A stretch of 64,000 bases of DNA from Siderastrea siderea. Taxonomy: Eukaryota; Cnidaria; Anthozoa; Scleractinia; Rhizangiidae. The notes under the pieces are model-generated. The model did not search any database, was not told where the DNA came from, and saw nothing but the letters and a program-made list of their open reading frames with translations. The first letter of the stretch is position 1. Every line of letters begins with the position of its first letter. Of the stretch, positions 1 to 11,117 are shown in pieces. The translations under genes and the position numbers were made by a program. The stretch spans positions 57,019,665 through 57,083,664 of the forward strand of contig OZ034967.1 of NCBI GenBank assembly GCA_964030785.1. Reading direction: 5' to 3'.

Positions 1-2
1 CT

Positions 3-767
3 TTTACAGTCTTAGGTAAAGACTATGTAGACGGCTTTTTACAACATCTAAACAATCAACAGCCTACTATTCGTTTTACCATGGAAATCGAGAAAGAAAA
101 CACTATCCCCTTTCCCGACACGTCAGTTTCAAGGGATTCAAACGGTCTTCTCACCACCACTGTTTACAGAAAACCCACCCACACTGACCAATACCTAGCC
201 TATGATTCACACCATCCTCAGTCAGTGAAACGTGGTATTGTTAAGTGTCTATACGACCGAGCCAAACACCTCACATCAAAACCGTCAGCTATCTCTAAAG
301 AAAAGAAACATTTATCACCGGTACTTGTTTCGAACGGATATCCTTCTTCATTTGTACGACAGCTCACAAAGACAACAAGACCAACAGCCAACAAAGAACC
401 TACGCAGGAATTTAAATCTACTGCGGGTCTACCCTACATAAAAGGTGTATCAGAGGTTCTTCGCCGCTGCCTACAACAACAAGGCGTATGCACCGTCTTC
501 AAATCAGACACAACTCTTAGGTCTCACTTAGTGGGACCGAAAGACACCCTTGAACCAACTAAACAAGAAGGTGTCGTCTATAAAATTCCATGTGAGTGCG
601 GCAAAGTATACATTGGGGAAACAGGGAGAGCGATGCAAGACAGGATAAAAGAACACGGCAGAGATATACGGCTTGCTCGTGCGCAAACCTCCGCAGTTCA
701 TCGCCCAGAATGCCATTGTCTTTTTGCGACATGTACTTACAGCGTCCGATTTCAGAACGCGGCATAA
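3..767 (+). mobile_element. Penelope-like element, 3' part (RT end plus GIY-YIG start)
   Basis: The frame is open from base 3, so the element begins left of the window. It encodes the end of a Penelope-type reverse transcriptase (the stretch after the catalytic motif, around FPDTSVSRD and VYRKPTHTDQYL) followed by a linker and the start of a GIY-YIG endonuclease (CGKVYIGETGRAMQDRIKEH). The GIY-YIG fold is cut short: after about 45 residues the frame runs into unrelated sequence and stops, and the C-terminal half of the nuclease is absent. It lies downstream of a minus-strand first exon (1678-1756), so probably in intron 1 of that gene, in antisense orientation. Class assignment is firm; activity is excluded for this copy. 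Confidence 0.88.
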
Positions 768-1235
768 TAATTTGCATGTTCAGAACTAGTCGGCTGTTAT
801 TGGTCAGAAGACCTTGGCTTTGGGAATACCTCGGGTCTCTTTGCAGTTCCACTGCTGTCAATCAAACGGTTGGAAGTGTGAAACAAATTTAAACGTGCGA
901 TAAAGTGAACAGTTGGGCCCTGATTAAGCCTCGCTCTCTATTCAAACCTTTTGAATAGAGAGAATCGTCAAAGAGTTCGCGAACAAATTTTATCTGACTC
1001 TATGGACTGTCTAAACGTTATCTGAAATAGTTTATGCAAACCAAGCGGTTTTAAAGCGGTTGAGACGAGCGCGAAGCATTACTTGCCCGCCACAAGAGAA
1101 GTGCCAAAAATTATTTATCGCGCTTTGCAAGAATTGTATTCGCAAAAATATCGGGCTGTCGGTATGTGTGTTGACTAGCTAGCTTGAAGCGTCTCTATTG
1201 GTACCGTCCCTATTAGCCTCAGTCTTCCAACCGTT

Positions 1236-1256
1236 TGTGTGTGTGTGTGTGTGTGT
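1236..1256. repeat. (GT)n microsatellite
   Basis: About ten GT dinucleotides. The corresponding place in the second copy of this segment (near 62900) lacks the repeat, so it expanded after the duplication or was lost there. Confidence 0.9.
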
Positions 1257-1677
1257 TCCTCAATAATGTGAGAGCGTTTTTAGATTTAAGGTGATTTTAT
1301 TCGTCTCATATACCAACTTAATAGAATTTCTTTCGCCAAATAACTGTCTTGTCTAACTTTCACCAGTACGATTTCAAGCAAAGTTAAAACTAAAAAAAAA
1401 GAAGCAAAAATTCAGAAAATTAGCCGGCTGAGAGTCCGGTGAGATATCTGTTGTCCCGAGGCTGCTCTTACAACATCAGGGGATAGAACATTAATTAATG
1501 ATAAATTTTTCTGTCCCTGTTGTTCTTTTATGCTCCTCAAAGCTAAACAGCACGTAAACTTTCAGTTAAGGACTACCATAATTACTGTCTGTGAGCATAA
1601 TGTCAGTGAAAATGGAATAAATCATCTTGAGCTATAACATAAAGACAACAACGATAACAGCAGCAACACCTACTGAC

Positions 1678-1756
1678 CTATCTTTTCCAAACGGTCGTCC
1701 TCTTCGTTTTTCAGTCCACGGTCTTCCAGCTCTATCTCTTCGCCTTGCTCCGCCAT
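1678..1756 (-). CDS. First coding exon of a second vWA-SPRY TRP channel gene copy (partial)
   Basis: Read on the minus strand: ATG at 1756-1754, 26 codons plus one base, then a splice donor gtcagt at 1677-1672. The peptide is acidic and charged (begins MAEQGEEIELEDRG) and differs from the exon at 63408-63486 at only three residues, with the same exon phase (1) and the same donor. That other exon joins in phase to the channel gene at 45497-63486, so this one should start a paralogue whose remaining exons lie left of the window. The preserved frame, start codon and donor argue for coding function. The rest of the gene is not visible. Confidence 0.72.
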
Positions 1757-2081
1757 CTGTCGGTTAGATTCGTAGTTCAGTGTACACTAACAAGCGTCAT
1801 ACATATCAGCAACGGCTACGATAAAAGCCTTTGTGACAAAGAAATCGATCCAAAATGCAAGTATTCTACATGATCCGCTTTCGTGCGCATAAAAGTACTT
1901 CACTCGTCGGTATTCTAACACCTTAATGAAAGCTGTCAGTTGGCAGGTGGGTAATTTGAACTAAAAGTGACTTCAAATTTCTAGGTTGGCATGTTCTAAT
2001 ATTGCACTTTATTTTTGTCTGCTACACGCGCAGCTCACCAACACATTCATGGATGCATGGTAAAAGTCAAGTGAAATATAT

Positions 2082-3215
2082 TATTACAAGAAATTCTGAA
2101 GAATTTACAGGCGGCGGATAGTTTCTGCACCCTCCTCCCCCCCATTCCCTCCCCTTTTCCTAAGGAAAGAAGGTTTCTAAAATCTTTAATAGTTCGTGGT
2201 TACGGGCAATTTGCACTTCCGGTATGTAACGAATGAAATGTATGTCAAGATATTCTATTATTTAGATTGGTTAACTGAAAAAATCAATAGCAACTTGAGA
2301 ACTTGGTTTGTTTGTAACCAGAGACCTCTGTGCAACTTCTAGGAAGCCTGCGAGAAAACCCTGTGGCTTGACGTCGAGAAATAAATCGTTCTTAAAGCGT
2401 GATATCGTTAAGTACGGCCCCTAGGCATTCACGACAAATGTTTGAGCCTTCAGGCAAGGGCTTTGGATCCTAACGATACGATTGCAGGCTAATTACAATC
2501 TATTTTTACAACAACGATTCAGGTCTATTTTCATTTTGAATATTTAATTAGCCTCATCACTGAAGGCAGCGAATTTGGAAATTTGGAAGCACTGTGTAAC
2601 CATTACTAACAATTGTCTCCATGAGTCATCGACGATATCGCAGGCTAAGTAGTCTCATCTTTCCGGAAAAGCAATGTACCTACATCGCTCTCTTTAAGTA
2701 AAAGATGTTGTTTAAAAACCACTTTCATAACAGTTAAATGACCCTCCAAATAACGCTTTTTTTTAATACCTGGCAAGGAATACTGAAGAATTTACAAGTG
2801 GCGGAAAGTTTCTTCCCCCCCCTCCCCCCATACCACTGTGCGGCAAGTTGTGGAATAGCTGTTCGCTTTTGTTTCGGATCCGTGATTCCAGAAGCGATAA
2901 GAAACAAGTAATCACTAAGCTTTGTAAACGCTGCCCCTTATCAACGAAATGTCCTCAAAAACAGCGAAATAAACATAAGCAAAACCCAAAAAAAGAAAAT
3001 TAGACTCCTTTCTACCGTTCATTTTTTCGTAACCAGCACTAATTCAAACAGAAAAGTAAAACAGACTTTTAACATTGGCCTTCGCTGACCTCCTTTGCAC
3101 AATTAGCACTTCCTGTATGTAATGGACTTTAGTAGTTCCTGGTTTCCGGTGACCTGTTATCGACAACTGCACTTCCGGTAGGTAAGGAATTAAATGTATA
3201 TAAACATATTATATT
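2082..3215. repeat. Non-coding region with two pairs of direct repeats
   Basis: No gene seen. A stretch with 'gaagaatttaca' followed by a C-rich run is present at 2094-2165 and again at 2783-2840. A second stretch, 'ctgcacttccggtaggtaa'-like, is at about 2190-2260 and 3132-3215. The pairs are diverged and lie in the same order, so an older tandem duplication or two copies of one repeat family is likely. Confidence 0.6.
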
Positions 3216-3690
3216 ATGGACGTCCGACATGGCGCACTGTGACGATCTGTCACCGTATTCCCTTCAAAAACACGTTTCATAAACACGTCTGCAGCGATTC
3301 TAATGTATTTTGTCAATACTACTCTGAAGTTTTCTGCGATCTTACATGGAAAATTCAATTCAACTCAAAAAGATCTTCACTAAAGATCATCACTGTTTAT
3401 TCACAAGTTTGTCCGGTATTTGATAGATTGGATTACCAACCTGAAAACATCTATGTGTTTACGTCATTATAACATCAAACCCATTATTCAAAGGGGGGCG
3501 CGAACTCAAGAAGACTAAGTAACTGACGGACACGACGACGACGAAAACGAAGAAAAATGAATTTTCCTTCGTTTGAGGACATAGCAAGCATGTGCTTTGC
3601 TTCTTTGTATTCTCTGTTAAGAATTGCTTTTACACCTTATAATTACGAACTATTGTTTGTCTGCTTTACCAGTATATAAGGAGGGCATTT
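3216..3690. other. Non-coding stretch
   Basis: The only open frame (3194-3472, plus) has no recognisable domain or biased composition and starts inside repeat sequence. A TATA-like tatataagg lies at 3673, just before the probable start of the DIRS-like element, and could belong to its promoter. Confidence 0.4.
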
Positions 3691-4022
3691 CTACTGGAAT
3701 ATTCATTCCAGGTTTCGGGTTTTCATATTCAGCACCTACGATACGCTAAACTTTTTATTGTATTTGTATTTTACTAAGTTTTTGTTTTCTGTTTTTCTCC
3801 TTATCTGTTTGTACAAGGCCATCGAGCACCTCGTCCATCCGACTTATGCTTCACCTGTGGTCACAGGCGATACTGGAGCTCACAAATGTAGGACTGCCTT
3901 CAAGCAATCTGGATCAGCTTTCGGCTGGAAAGTTTTCACCGACAGTCAGCCAAGCAACTGATCCAGTTCAGGACTCGGCGGAAAGTGACGCTGATGCTGA
4001 AGATTGTTCTGACGAAAACTAA

Positions 4023-4400
4023 TTGATTGAGGTACAACTTTTTTACTTTAATAAGGGAGAAGCGGCCTATTCCAGTTCTTCCTCTCATTCTGTTCGCGGT
4101 CGTCTAAAGGCGCATATTTCGTTCTGGCGACGTTTGCAAGCCTCTGATTTTATATTGTCGACTATTTACAATGGCTATAAGATCCCGTTTTTGTCTACGC
4201 CGCCTAGATTCTGGTGCAAGAACAATCGCTCTTCTCTAGATAACTGTGATTTCGTTACCGAAGCTATACAGGACCTTATTCAAGATGAAAAAATTACGGA
4301 GGTTAATTCTTCGGATTTAAGCAATATTAACCCTTTGTCTGTATCCATTCAACCCTGCGGTAAGAAAAGGCTCATTCTTGATTTAAGACTGATTAATTAA
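4023..4400 (+). pseudogene. DIRS-like reverse transcriptase, N-terminal part
   Basis: Contains the typical DIRS opening: an 'FWRRLQASDFILSTIYNGY' block, then 'IPFLSTPP', then the RT motif 'GKKRLILDLRLIN'. A stop codon follows at once, but the frame continues behind it (HLYKFKFKYEDYKKAL) up to 4467, where the inserted element begins. The frame resumes at 8336 with 'LKSDYHHLDI'. Known from the family: RT copies the element's RNA. This copy cannot make it. Confidence 0.85.
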
Positions 4401-5157
4401 CATCTCTACAAGTTCAAGTTTAAATATGAAGATTACAAGAAAGCCTTGGAATATTTTGAAGCCGGTGTAGTGGGGCGGATATTTGCAGATTTTGCCCTGA
4501 ATTGTTCATTTTGTGTTAAAAGCACCAAATTCTCAGAAATGATAGAATTTTTTATACTTGTAAATACTTGATATAGTGCCATCGCAAAATTTTCTACATA
4601 AGTGAGTTTTTGAACTTTTTCCAAAACGGTCGCCATCTTGACCGGAAGTGGAATGCGGTATTACCGGAAGTGTGCTTTTTTCTACTTAAATCAATTCTGA
4701 TGTTGGATAAAACGAGTCCTTGCCTATTTTCAACAATTTCGGACAGTTAACTTGGAAAATAATGCATTAATATGACTATTTGGTCAAATGGAAGCATTTT
4801 CTTCTAAACCGGAAATGAAATTATCCTTAAACTGGAAGTAATATTGATGCCGAGAAGTAACAAAAAATAAAGATATTGTTTTTGAGCTATGATGTTGTTT
4901 TGTTTTTAGTATGTACACAGTAATTTGAAGAAATTTGTATAATACCCAAAATGCTTCTGTGTATTACCCAGAATGCTCTATAATTTGCACATCAGATCCG
5001 CCATCTTTGTTCAGATCGCCGTGAGTATGACTGCTAACGCAAACTATAAGTATCCACCCGACCAGTGTTCTGTTTTAAGAAGACAAACTTGATAGAATAG
5101 AACGTAAACTTTAAGGAATTTTTATAACATGCAGACATTTTAGTGAAACTTAGTTAA

Positions 5158-5330
5158 AAAGGGTGACGGGCCTGCGCGGCTCCCACGCGCGTGTTTTAGC
5201 CTTTTAAAATGGTTTGAGAATTTAAGCCAGAAGTTGTAACTGCAGTTTTGATTTGTGATCCTCTTTTTAGTGTCTAAAGGAGTAACAGGCCTACGCGCCT
5301 CCTGCGCGCGTGGCTTAGCCTTTCCCGGCA
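5158..5330 (+). repeat. Inner inverted repeat, left arm
   Basis: Contains two related G+C-rich hairpin-like blocks ('gacgggcctgcgcggctcc' and 'aacaggcctacgcgcctcc') spaced about 120 bases apart. It pairs with the right arm 7583-7742, where both blocks recur in inverted order. Confidence 0.8.
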
Positions 5331-5459
5331 GAATTTTGAATTGCTCTCACGAGTATATTTTTGAGGGAACACCCTCTTTTGTACGATATTAGGGGAGGTT
5401 CCTTGAAAATGTCGTTTAGCAACAGGAATTCGTTAAAACTCTTACGCGTTTTCACTACA

Positions 5460-7578
5460 GAGAGATCGATCGTTTGAGAATTCAAATCAAACGAGGCAAG
5501 AGGCCAAAGGCTCCTAGAAAGAACTCAAGCACTGTTGTAAATAAGAAACCACATTTCAAGACGTTAACTCACTCGGCGCCTAGTGAAAACATTGTAACGC
5601 TTGAGCGTGTACATAAGGTAGCCGAAAGCATCAACAAGAAAATTTCAGAGTTCGGCGAAATGATGTCAAAACTAGATGACATTCAGAATAAACATGTTGA
5701 ACAGTAAACATGTCTCTTTTCTGAGTCCCAGTACGAATATGGGTCCACTAAGAAACCATTCAAAGCAAACTCAATTAAAGGAAAATCAAAAAAGCCAACA
5801 AAAATCACTTTACTGAAAGAGGCGACAAAAAAAGGCAACAAAAATCAATTCACTTAAAGAAAAGACAAAAACGCCACCAGGTCAGCTCAACAAAAAGGTG
5901 AAAAGAACGCAGAAAAACCAAACACAAAAAAGAATTAAAAACACGTTTAGAGGCAAACAAAAAACACATCAAAACTGACCTCTCGGATAAACTTACTGGC
6001 GAAAGGGCTGAAATACATTCCCACACCCGTGAAAACGAGATGCAAATTAAAAACAACTCTTGCGTGACATCGATCATTTCGCAAGAAGAATGCGTCTCCA
6101 ATACATTTTTCACGGGGACAACACAGAACCTCATCATTTCCACGTTAAATCTACATGGGAACCACAAGTACAACCATCCGTAGCCCTTGCAAGCTATTTA
6201 GAAGAGGTCAAAATTTAACTCGCAGAACTAGAACTCAAAAATCCAAAGGATAATCTTAATCCCGCTGAACGCGAGACACTTAACGCCCTAAGACATGACA
6301 CCAACAGTAACCTTAAAAAGGCTGGCAAAGGAACTACATCTGTAGTTCTAAACATTGAGGACAAAATTAAAGAAGGTCAAACCCAGCTAGATAACAGGCA
6401 ACACTACAGACCTCTTGTGAATCCTTTGGTAGAGGAAACAAACCTGAGAGTTCAACAGCTTATTAGCGGACTCTATCTTGGAAACCACATAGATGAAATG
6501 ACCAAAACATGGCTTTGTCAAACACCGCAACCGCCTCATATTCCAATATTCTACACCCTAACAAAGATACACAGACCAACCCCAGTTGCGGATTATATCA
6601 GGGTGTGACGGCCCAACAGAGAGACTATCCTCATTCGTCGATAAACTCCTTCAGCCTATAGCACAACAACAAAAGTCATATCTAAAAGATACAACTCACT
6701 TCATCAATTTCTTAGAGAAAACGAAGATACCAGAAAACACAATCCTTTTTTCAGTGGACGTTATGAGCTTGTATACAAATATACCACAAGAGGAGGGAAT
6801 AAACATAAAAACGAACCTCTTATCCCTATAGGACTACTGCAAAGAGCGCTCAAACTTATCCTAGGGGAGAACTCCTTCCAGTTTAATGGAAAAAAACGAC
6901 GTACAAATACATGGGACTGCCATGTGGGCACCAAAATGGCAGTTGCTTTCGCCAATATTTTCATGGCTAAGGTAACCAGAGAAGAGATCACACAGTTCAT
7001 TGAACAAGCTAACAAACACTATCAAACTATCAAGTTTACGGTTGAAGTATCCGAAACAGAAACAAACTTTTTGGACACTACTGTTTACAAAGGTGAAAGA
7101 TTTAGAAATGAGTCGGTGCTAGATGTACGCACCCATTTTAAGCCCACTGAGACATTTCAGTACACCCATTTTTCAACCTGCCATCCATCAGGAGTGAAAA
7201 GAGGCTTCATCAAAGGAGAGGCTCTAAGATTACTCAGAACTAACTCTTCTAAAACATTATTTGAAGAGAGCGTCACAAACTTCAAAACACATCTTCTTGA
7301 GACTGAGAGGATACCCAGAAAACTTTGTTCAAACAACCCTCTCAGAAGTTACTTTTAAAGACAGGAATCAAGCCCTCCGACAAAAACAAAAAAAGAAAAT
7401 CTTGCCCTTTGTAACGCAATATCACCCAGCAGTGCCTAACTTAAAACCAATACTCATGAACAGCTGGCATTTCATAACACAGCAACCATTGCTAAACGAC
7501 ATTTTCAAGGAACTGCCCCTAATATCGTACAGAAAAAGGCGTTCCTTCAAAGATATACTCGTGAGAGCAAAACTCTAG
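5460..7578 (+). pseudogene. Penelope-type reverse transcriptase inside the inverted-repeat element
   Basis: Fragments in several frames add up to a Penelope-like RT. A basic N-terminal region is at 5474-5707. Then come 'FYTLTKIHRPTP' (about 6550), 'SGCDGPTERLSSFVDKLLQP' (6590-6660), 'SVDVMSLYTNIPQEEG' (6750-6800), 'GTKMAVAFANIFMAKV' (6927-6975) and 'NFLDTTVYKG' (7060-7095), ending with a conserved tail to 7578. The segment that should hold the YxDD catalytic motif between 'FMAKV' and 'ITQF' is missing, with an in-frame deletion there. No GIY-YIG nuclease follows: the frame ends where the nuclease linker would start and the right inverted arm begins five bases later. Confidence 0.82.
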
Positions 7579-7582
7579 AAAG

Positions 7583-7742
7583 GTTAAAACACCTGCGCAG
7601 GAGGCGCGCAGGCCTGTTACTCTTTTAGACACTAAAAAGAGGATCACAAATTGGTTACAACTTCTGGCTTAAATTTTTAAGCCATTTTAAAAGGCTAAAA
7701 CACGCGTGTGGGAGCAGCGCAGGCCCGTCACTCTTTTTAACT
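7583..7742 (-). repeat. Inner inverted repeat, right arm
   Basis: Complement of 5158-5330: 'gcgcaggcctgttac' and 'gcgcaggcccgtcac' blocks, with the same 'ttagacactaaaaagagga' spacer region between them. Diverged by scattered substitutions. Confidence 0.8.
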
Positions 7743-8335
7743 TTGCTAAAAAAAACTTGACCTTTTGAAAAATCTTGGTTCAGACATAACCAGCAGTCAA
7801 TTGTACTTGAATGTATAAGATGTATCTGTAACTCAAACATATTACAAAAGTCGTTTTTAAGAGCAGGATAGCCAAAAAAGCATGTAATTATGATGAAAGA
7901 GGCAATATAATTATTATAAAATGGAAAATAAAGAGGTTTTCAAGACAGATAAAGGTTTTTTTTACGATTCATACACCACTTCCGGTTTAAAATGGCGGCC
8001 ATTTTGAATATTTTATGTATTTGTATCAGTCTTGTGTTCTGTGGCTCAAAATTACAGCAAGATTGTTTATATACTAAAACTAGATTCCTCTGCCTGCTTC
8101 AGGACCGTTTTCAAGGCAAACACCTAAATATTTAGGGCTTTTCTATGAAGTTACAATTCCACTTCCGGTTCAAGATGGCGGCCATTTTGAAACACCCTCT
8201 TAACTCAGCTCACGTCAAATTTTCGCAGTGGCACTATATCAGATATCCATCAACACGATAAAAACTACCTTTCCACCAAGTTTCGTGCTTTTAACAGAAA
8301 GTGAACAATTCCAGCACATTTCCGCCCCACTAGTG

Positions 8336-9448
8336 GTTTTGCTATTATTTTTTATCTTAAAAGTGACTATCATCATCTGGACATTTGTCCTTACCATAGG
8401 CAATATTTAGGATTTGCCTGGATTTTCCCGGATGGCAGAGAACGTTTTTTCATGTTCAATGTTCTCCCGTTTGGATTATCTTCAGCTCCTTATATTTTTA
8501 CGAAATTGTTAAGACCGCTGGTCAAGTACTGGAGGTCCATATATTTTCACTCCGTGGTTTATTTAGGACGATGGATTGGATATCGAGGAGTCGTTAGAAA
8601 GAGCTGACTTCGCTTCGCATCATTTAAAAGGCGATTTATGCGCTTCTGGTTTCGTTATCAATGAAGCAAAAAGTCACTGGATTCCTGTCCAAAAAAATGA
8701 CTGGCTAGGTATTACTTGGGATTTTGAACATGGTGTCATTTCGATTAAACAAAGCAAAGTTCTCAAGGCATCCTCTATTATTGACCACATTTTATCCAAA
8801 CCCTCCGTTTCTGCAAGGTTGTTGTCTTGTTTTGTCGGTTCAATTATGTCTATAAGTCCTGCTGTGAGCAGATTGGCCAGTATCATAACAAGACATTGCC
8901 TAATATCCATTGTGGCTGCTCTTGATTGGGATACGGAATTTGACCTAGACGAATTTTGTCTTGTTGAAGTTAATTTTTGGCGGGGAAATCTCACAGCCTT
9001 AAATACTAGGCAGTTCATCAAGCCTGTTCTTTCTCACAGCAAAATTGTATATTCCGATGTCAGTAGTTATGCTTGTGGAGCGCTTATCCAAGGTACTGAG
9101 CAGTTTATAAGTCATACTATGTTCACTGATCAAGAAAGATCACTTAGTTCGACCCATCGCGAACTCATTGCTATTTACTACAGTTTACAAGCCTTTGAGG
9201 ACAAACGTTTTGACGCTCGAGTCAAATGGTTTACTGACAATCAAGCTACCGCCAGGATTGTAGATGTTGGTAGTATGAAACTTCAATTGCACCACTTGGC
9301 TTACAAGATTTTTTCATACTATTTTCAGCATAATATAGACTTGCATGTTCAGTGGATCCCAAGAGATCTGAACACTCAAGCCGATTTCGGTAGTAAAATC
9401 AGCGATTGCGATGATTGGCAACTTACCTCCCAGTGTTTTGGTATCTAA
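8336..9448 (+). pseudogene. DIRS-like RT C-terminal part and RNase H
   Basis: The RT continues from 8336 through 'FNVLPFGLSSAPYIFTKLL' to the catalytic block, where VYL and DDG are separated by an extra base near 8568. The following frame (8576-9448) covers the RT thumb and an RNase H domain with its acidic residues in order: 'IVYSDVSSYACGAL', 'STHRELIAIYYSL', 'KWFTDNQATARI' and 'IPRDLNTQAD'. In the family the RNase H removes the RNA template. The frameshift and the upstream insertion make this copy non-functional. Confidence 0.85.
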
Positions 9449-9858
9449 GAACGCATGTGGGGTCCTCATTCATTGGATTGTTTTGCCTCGTATTACGATG
9501 CAAAAACGCCGCGTTTTTTTTCTCTCGTTTTTGGAATCCTGGCACAGCTGGAGTTGATGCCTTTTTTCAGTCATGGGAAGGGGAGAATTGTTTGGTAGTT
9601 CCACCTGTTAGTATTATTACTAGGGTCCTTAGCTACATTAGATTGCAAAATGTTGCTCTCACTTTGGTGGTCCCTGCATGGCCCTCCGCTAGCTTCTGGC
9701 CGTTACTATGGCAACGTTATTCTTTGTTGATAAAGGAATATTGCTATTTTAAGGGTAATTACGCCTGTTGTCACGGAAGGGCTCCAAGATCATTAATTGG
9801 TTCCAACAACTGGAACGGTTACATTATCGCTGTTAGATTAGTGTCGGTTAAGTCTTAA
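9449..9858 (+). pseudogene. DIRS-like post-RNase H conserved region
   Basis: Starts right after the RNase H stop with 'WGPHSLDCFASYYDAKTPRF', shifts frame in a run of T near 9520, and goes on with 'FWNPGTAGVDAFFQSWEGE' and 'TLVVPAWPSASFWPLLW'. This block is a regular part of DIRS-like polyproteins between RNase H and recombinase; its biochemical role is not established. The second DIRS-like element in the window has the same block at 58802-59185. Confidence 0.72.
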
Positions 9859-9880
9859 GATTTTCTGATTCTTTGTTTGA

Positions 9881-9900
9881 TATATATATATATATATATG
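9881..9900. repeat. (TA)n microsatellite
   Basis: About nine TA repeats directly left of a long hairpin (9901-10040); probably the landing site of that element. Confidence 0.85.
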
Positions 9901-10045
9901 TTATTTACCGGCCGGGAGGTCCGTATAGGGAAAAACTGTACCCGTGGTCTTGAGTACGGCCCGAGGCCGCAGGCCGAGTACCGTACTCAAGACCGAGGGC
10001 GCAGTTTTTTCCTATACGGACCGACCTAGGCCGGTAAATAACATA
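9895..10045. repeat. Long palindrome with GAGGCCGCAGGCCGAG centre
   Basis: The left arm starts 'gttatttaccggcc' and the right arm ends 'ggccggtaaataac'. Inner parts pair as well ('ggtccgtatagggaaaaact' with 'agttttttcctatacggacc', 'gtcttgagtacgg' with 'ccgtactcaagac'). Arms are about 65 bases with a short loop. It adjoins a TIR-bounded body that follows (10045-11117). Confidence 0.85.
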
Positions 10046-11117
10046 TTTATTTTTTCCAACATTTACGAATTTACAGGGCAATCTTTGAAGGTTGCAGGTA
10101 CGCGAGTAAGTTTCATTGAGTCAGGTGCCAAGAAACTGGGGAGCGAATGTAATCATAAGCTTTTGAAACTTTTAAGTTTGAGCTTAATTTTCTCGACGAA
10201 AGACTACCCGATCATCTTGGAAAAGGTTGTCTTTTAAGAACAGACATTCACTTGGGCAATCGTAGCCGGCATAAAGAAAAACAGCCTATAAATTAAAACC
10301 TAATAATTTAGCTTACTAAACTCAAAACCGTATTTAAAACAGTACTCAAACTTGAGGAGCATTTCAAGAAGCATTTCCATTGCCCTTGCGTAAACAGGAA
10401 TACTTAAAAAAAAAGCTTAAATTTCTGTTAGTCTAATTCCTTTCTTTTTCCATTTTGCATTGCACTTGGAAACGTATGTGTTGGTTCTTCGGAAATAAAC
10501 AACTTTATCATTATTAAGCGAAACTGTTCAGTGTAATTTCACTTTTAATCAAGCGAACTGTGCGCCGGCTTTTGTCTTCATTCGTGGCAGATGAAAAAGC
10601 AAAATTCCAGAGAAACACAATTCTTGAATGAAAATAAGCGGAATCTCGATAAACAACAACAACAAAAAAACAACAACTAAACAATGACGTCATTTAAAGT
10701 AAGCATGGGGCCAAAAGGCATTGCAGCGAGCGCAATTCAAAAACTAAACTACTGTGTAAAGTGACATCACGAGCCGTCATGCTATGAAGCTACAATCAAA
10801 CACAATATTAAAACGACGAGTACTTGCCTTTTTAAGGAATTACAACGCCTTTAATTCCCCTCCTTGTTAGACTTTCCACTTACATCACATGTGAGAATTG
10901 TGAGTTGACAAAAAATTCGCATGTTGTAGCCAAAAATCTACAGAAAACTTTCTGAGTTCAACCGAGTTTTGCTGTGTTTGAATTTTCATTCATGGTTTTC
11001 ACGCGGTTACCATGACCGTGGTCAGAGACAGGAAAATTCTGCCAGCTCCCGGAACCAATCAGATTGCAGGATTCGCAGGATACCGCCCGCTTGCGCACTG
11101 AGGAAAAAATAAATAGA
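10045..11117. mobile_element. TIR-bounded non-coding body joined to the 9895-10045 hairpin
   Basis: Starts 'atttattttttcca' at about 10046 and ends with the complement 'ggaaaaaataaat' at about 11104-11116. No coding potential was recognised; the open frame at 9944-10237 begins in the hairpin. The whole unit sits between two parts of the DIRS-like element. A similar hairpin-plus-body arrangement occurs at 40872-41597. Confidence 0.5.

Larger units (their letters stand above)
1170..2090. repeat. Duplicated gene-start segment, copy A
   Basis: This stretch is similar over almost its whole length to 62860-63840, in the same orientation. It spans part of an intron 1, a first coding exon and 5' flank. 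Within it, about 1319-1470 is inverted relative to the other copy (63033-63182). The similarity stops at about 2090 where foreign sequence begins, and resumes at about 12700 and again at 17018. Confidence 0.85.
4468..8332. mobile_element. 3.9 kb inverted-repeat element with 3-bp target duplication, carrying a Penelope-type RT
   Basis: The DIRS RT is split exactly here. Removing 4468-8332 and one copy of the flanking GTG (4465-4467 and 8333-8335) restores an open RT frame. The ends are inverted: TAGTGGGGCGGA at 4468, its complement at 8321-8332. Inverted similarity continues inward for several hundred bases (blocks around 'gaattgttca', 'gatatagtgcca', 'cgccatcttga' plus 'ccggaagtgg'), and a second inner block pairs 5158-5330 with 7583-7742. 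The core between the arms is a damaged Penelope-type RT. It could be a DNA transposon that captured a Penelope element, or a Penelope element with inverted long repeats. Confidence 0.75.

Noticed and set aside
5850..6173. Minus-strand open frame inside the Penelope region
   Set aside because: Antisense to Lys-rich RT remnants; no domain.
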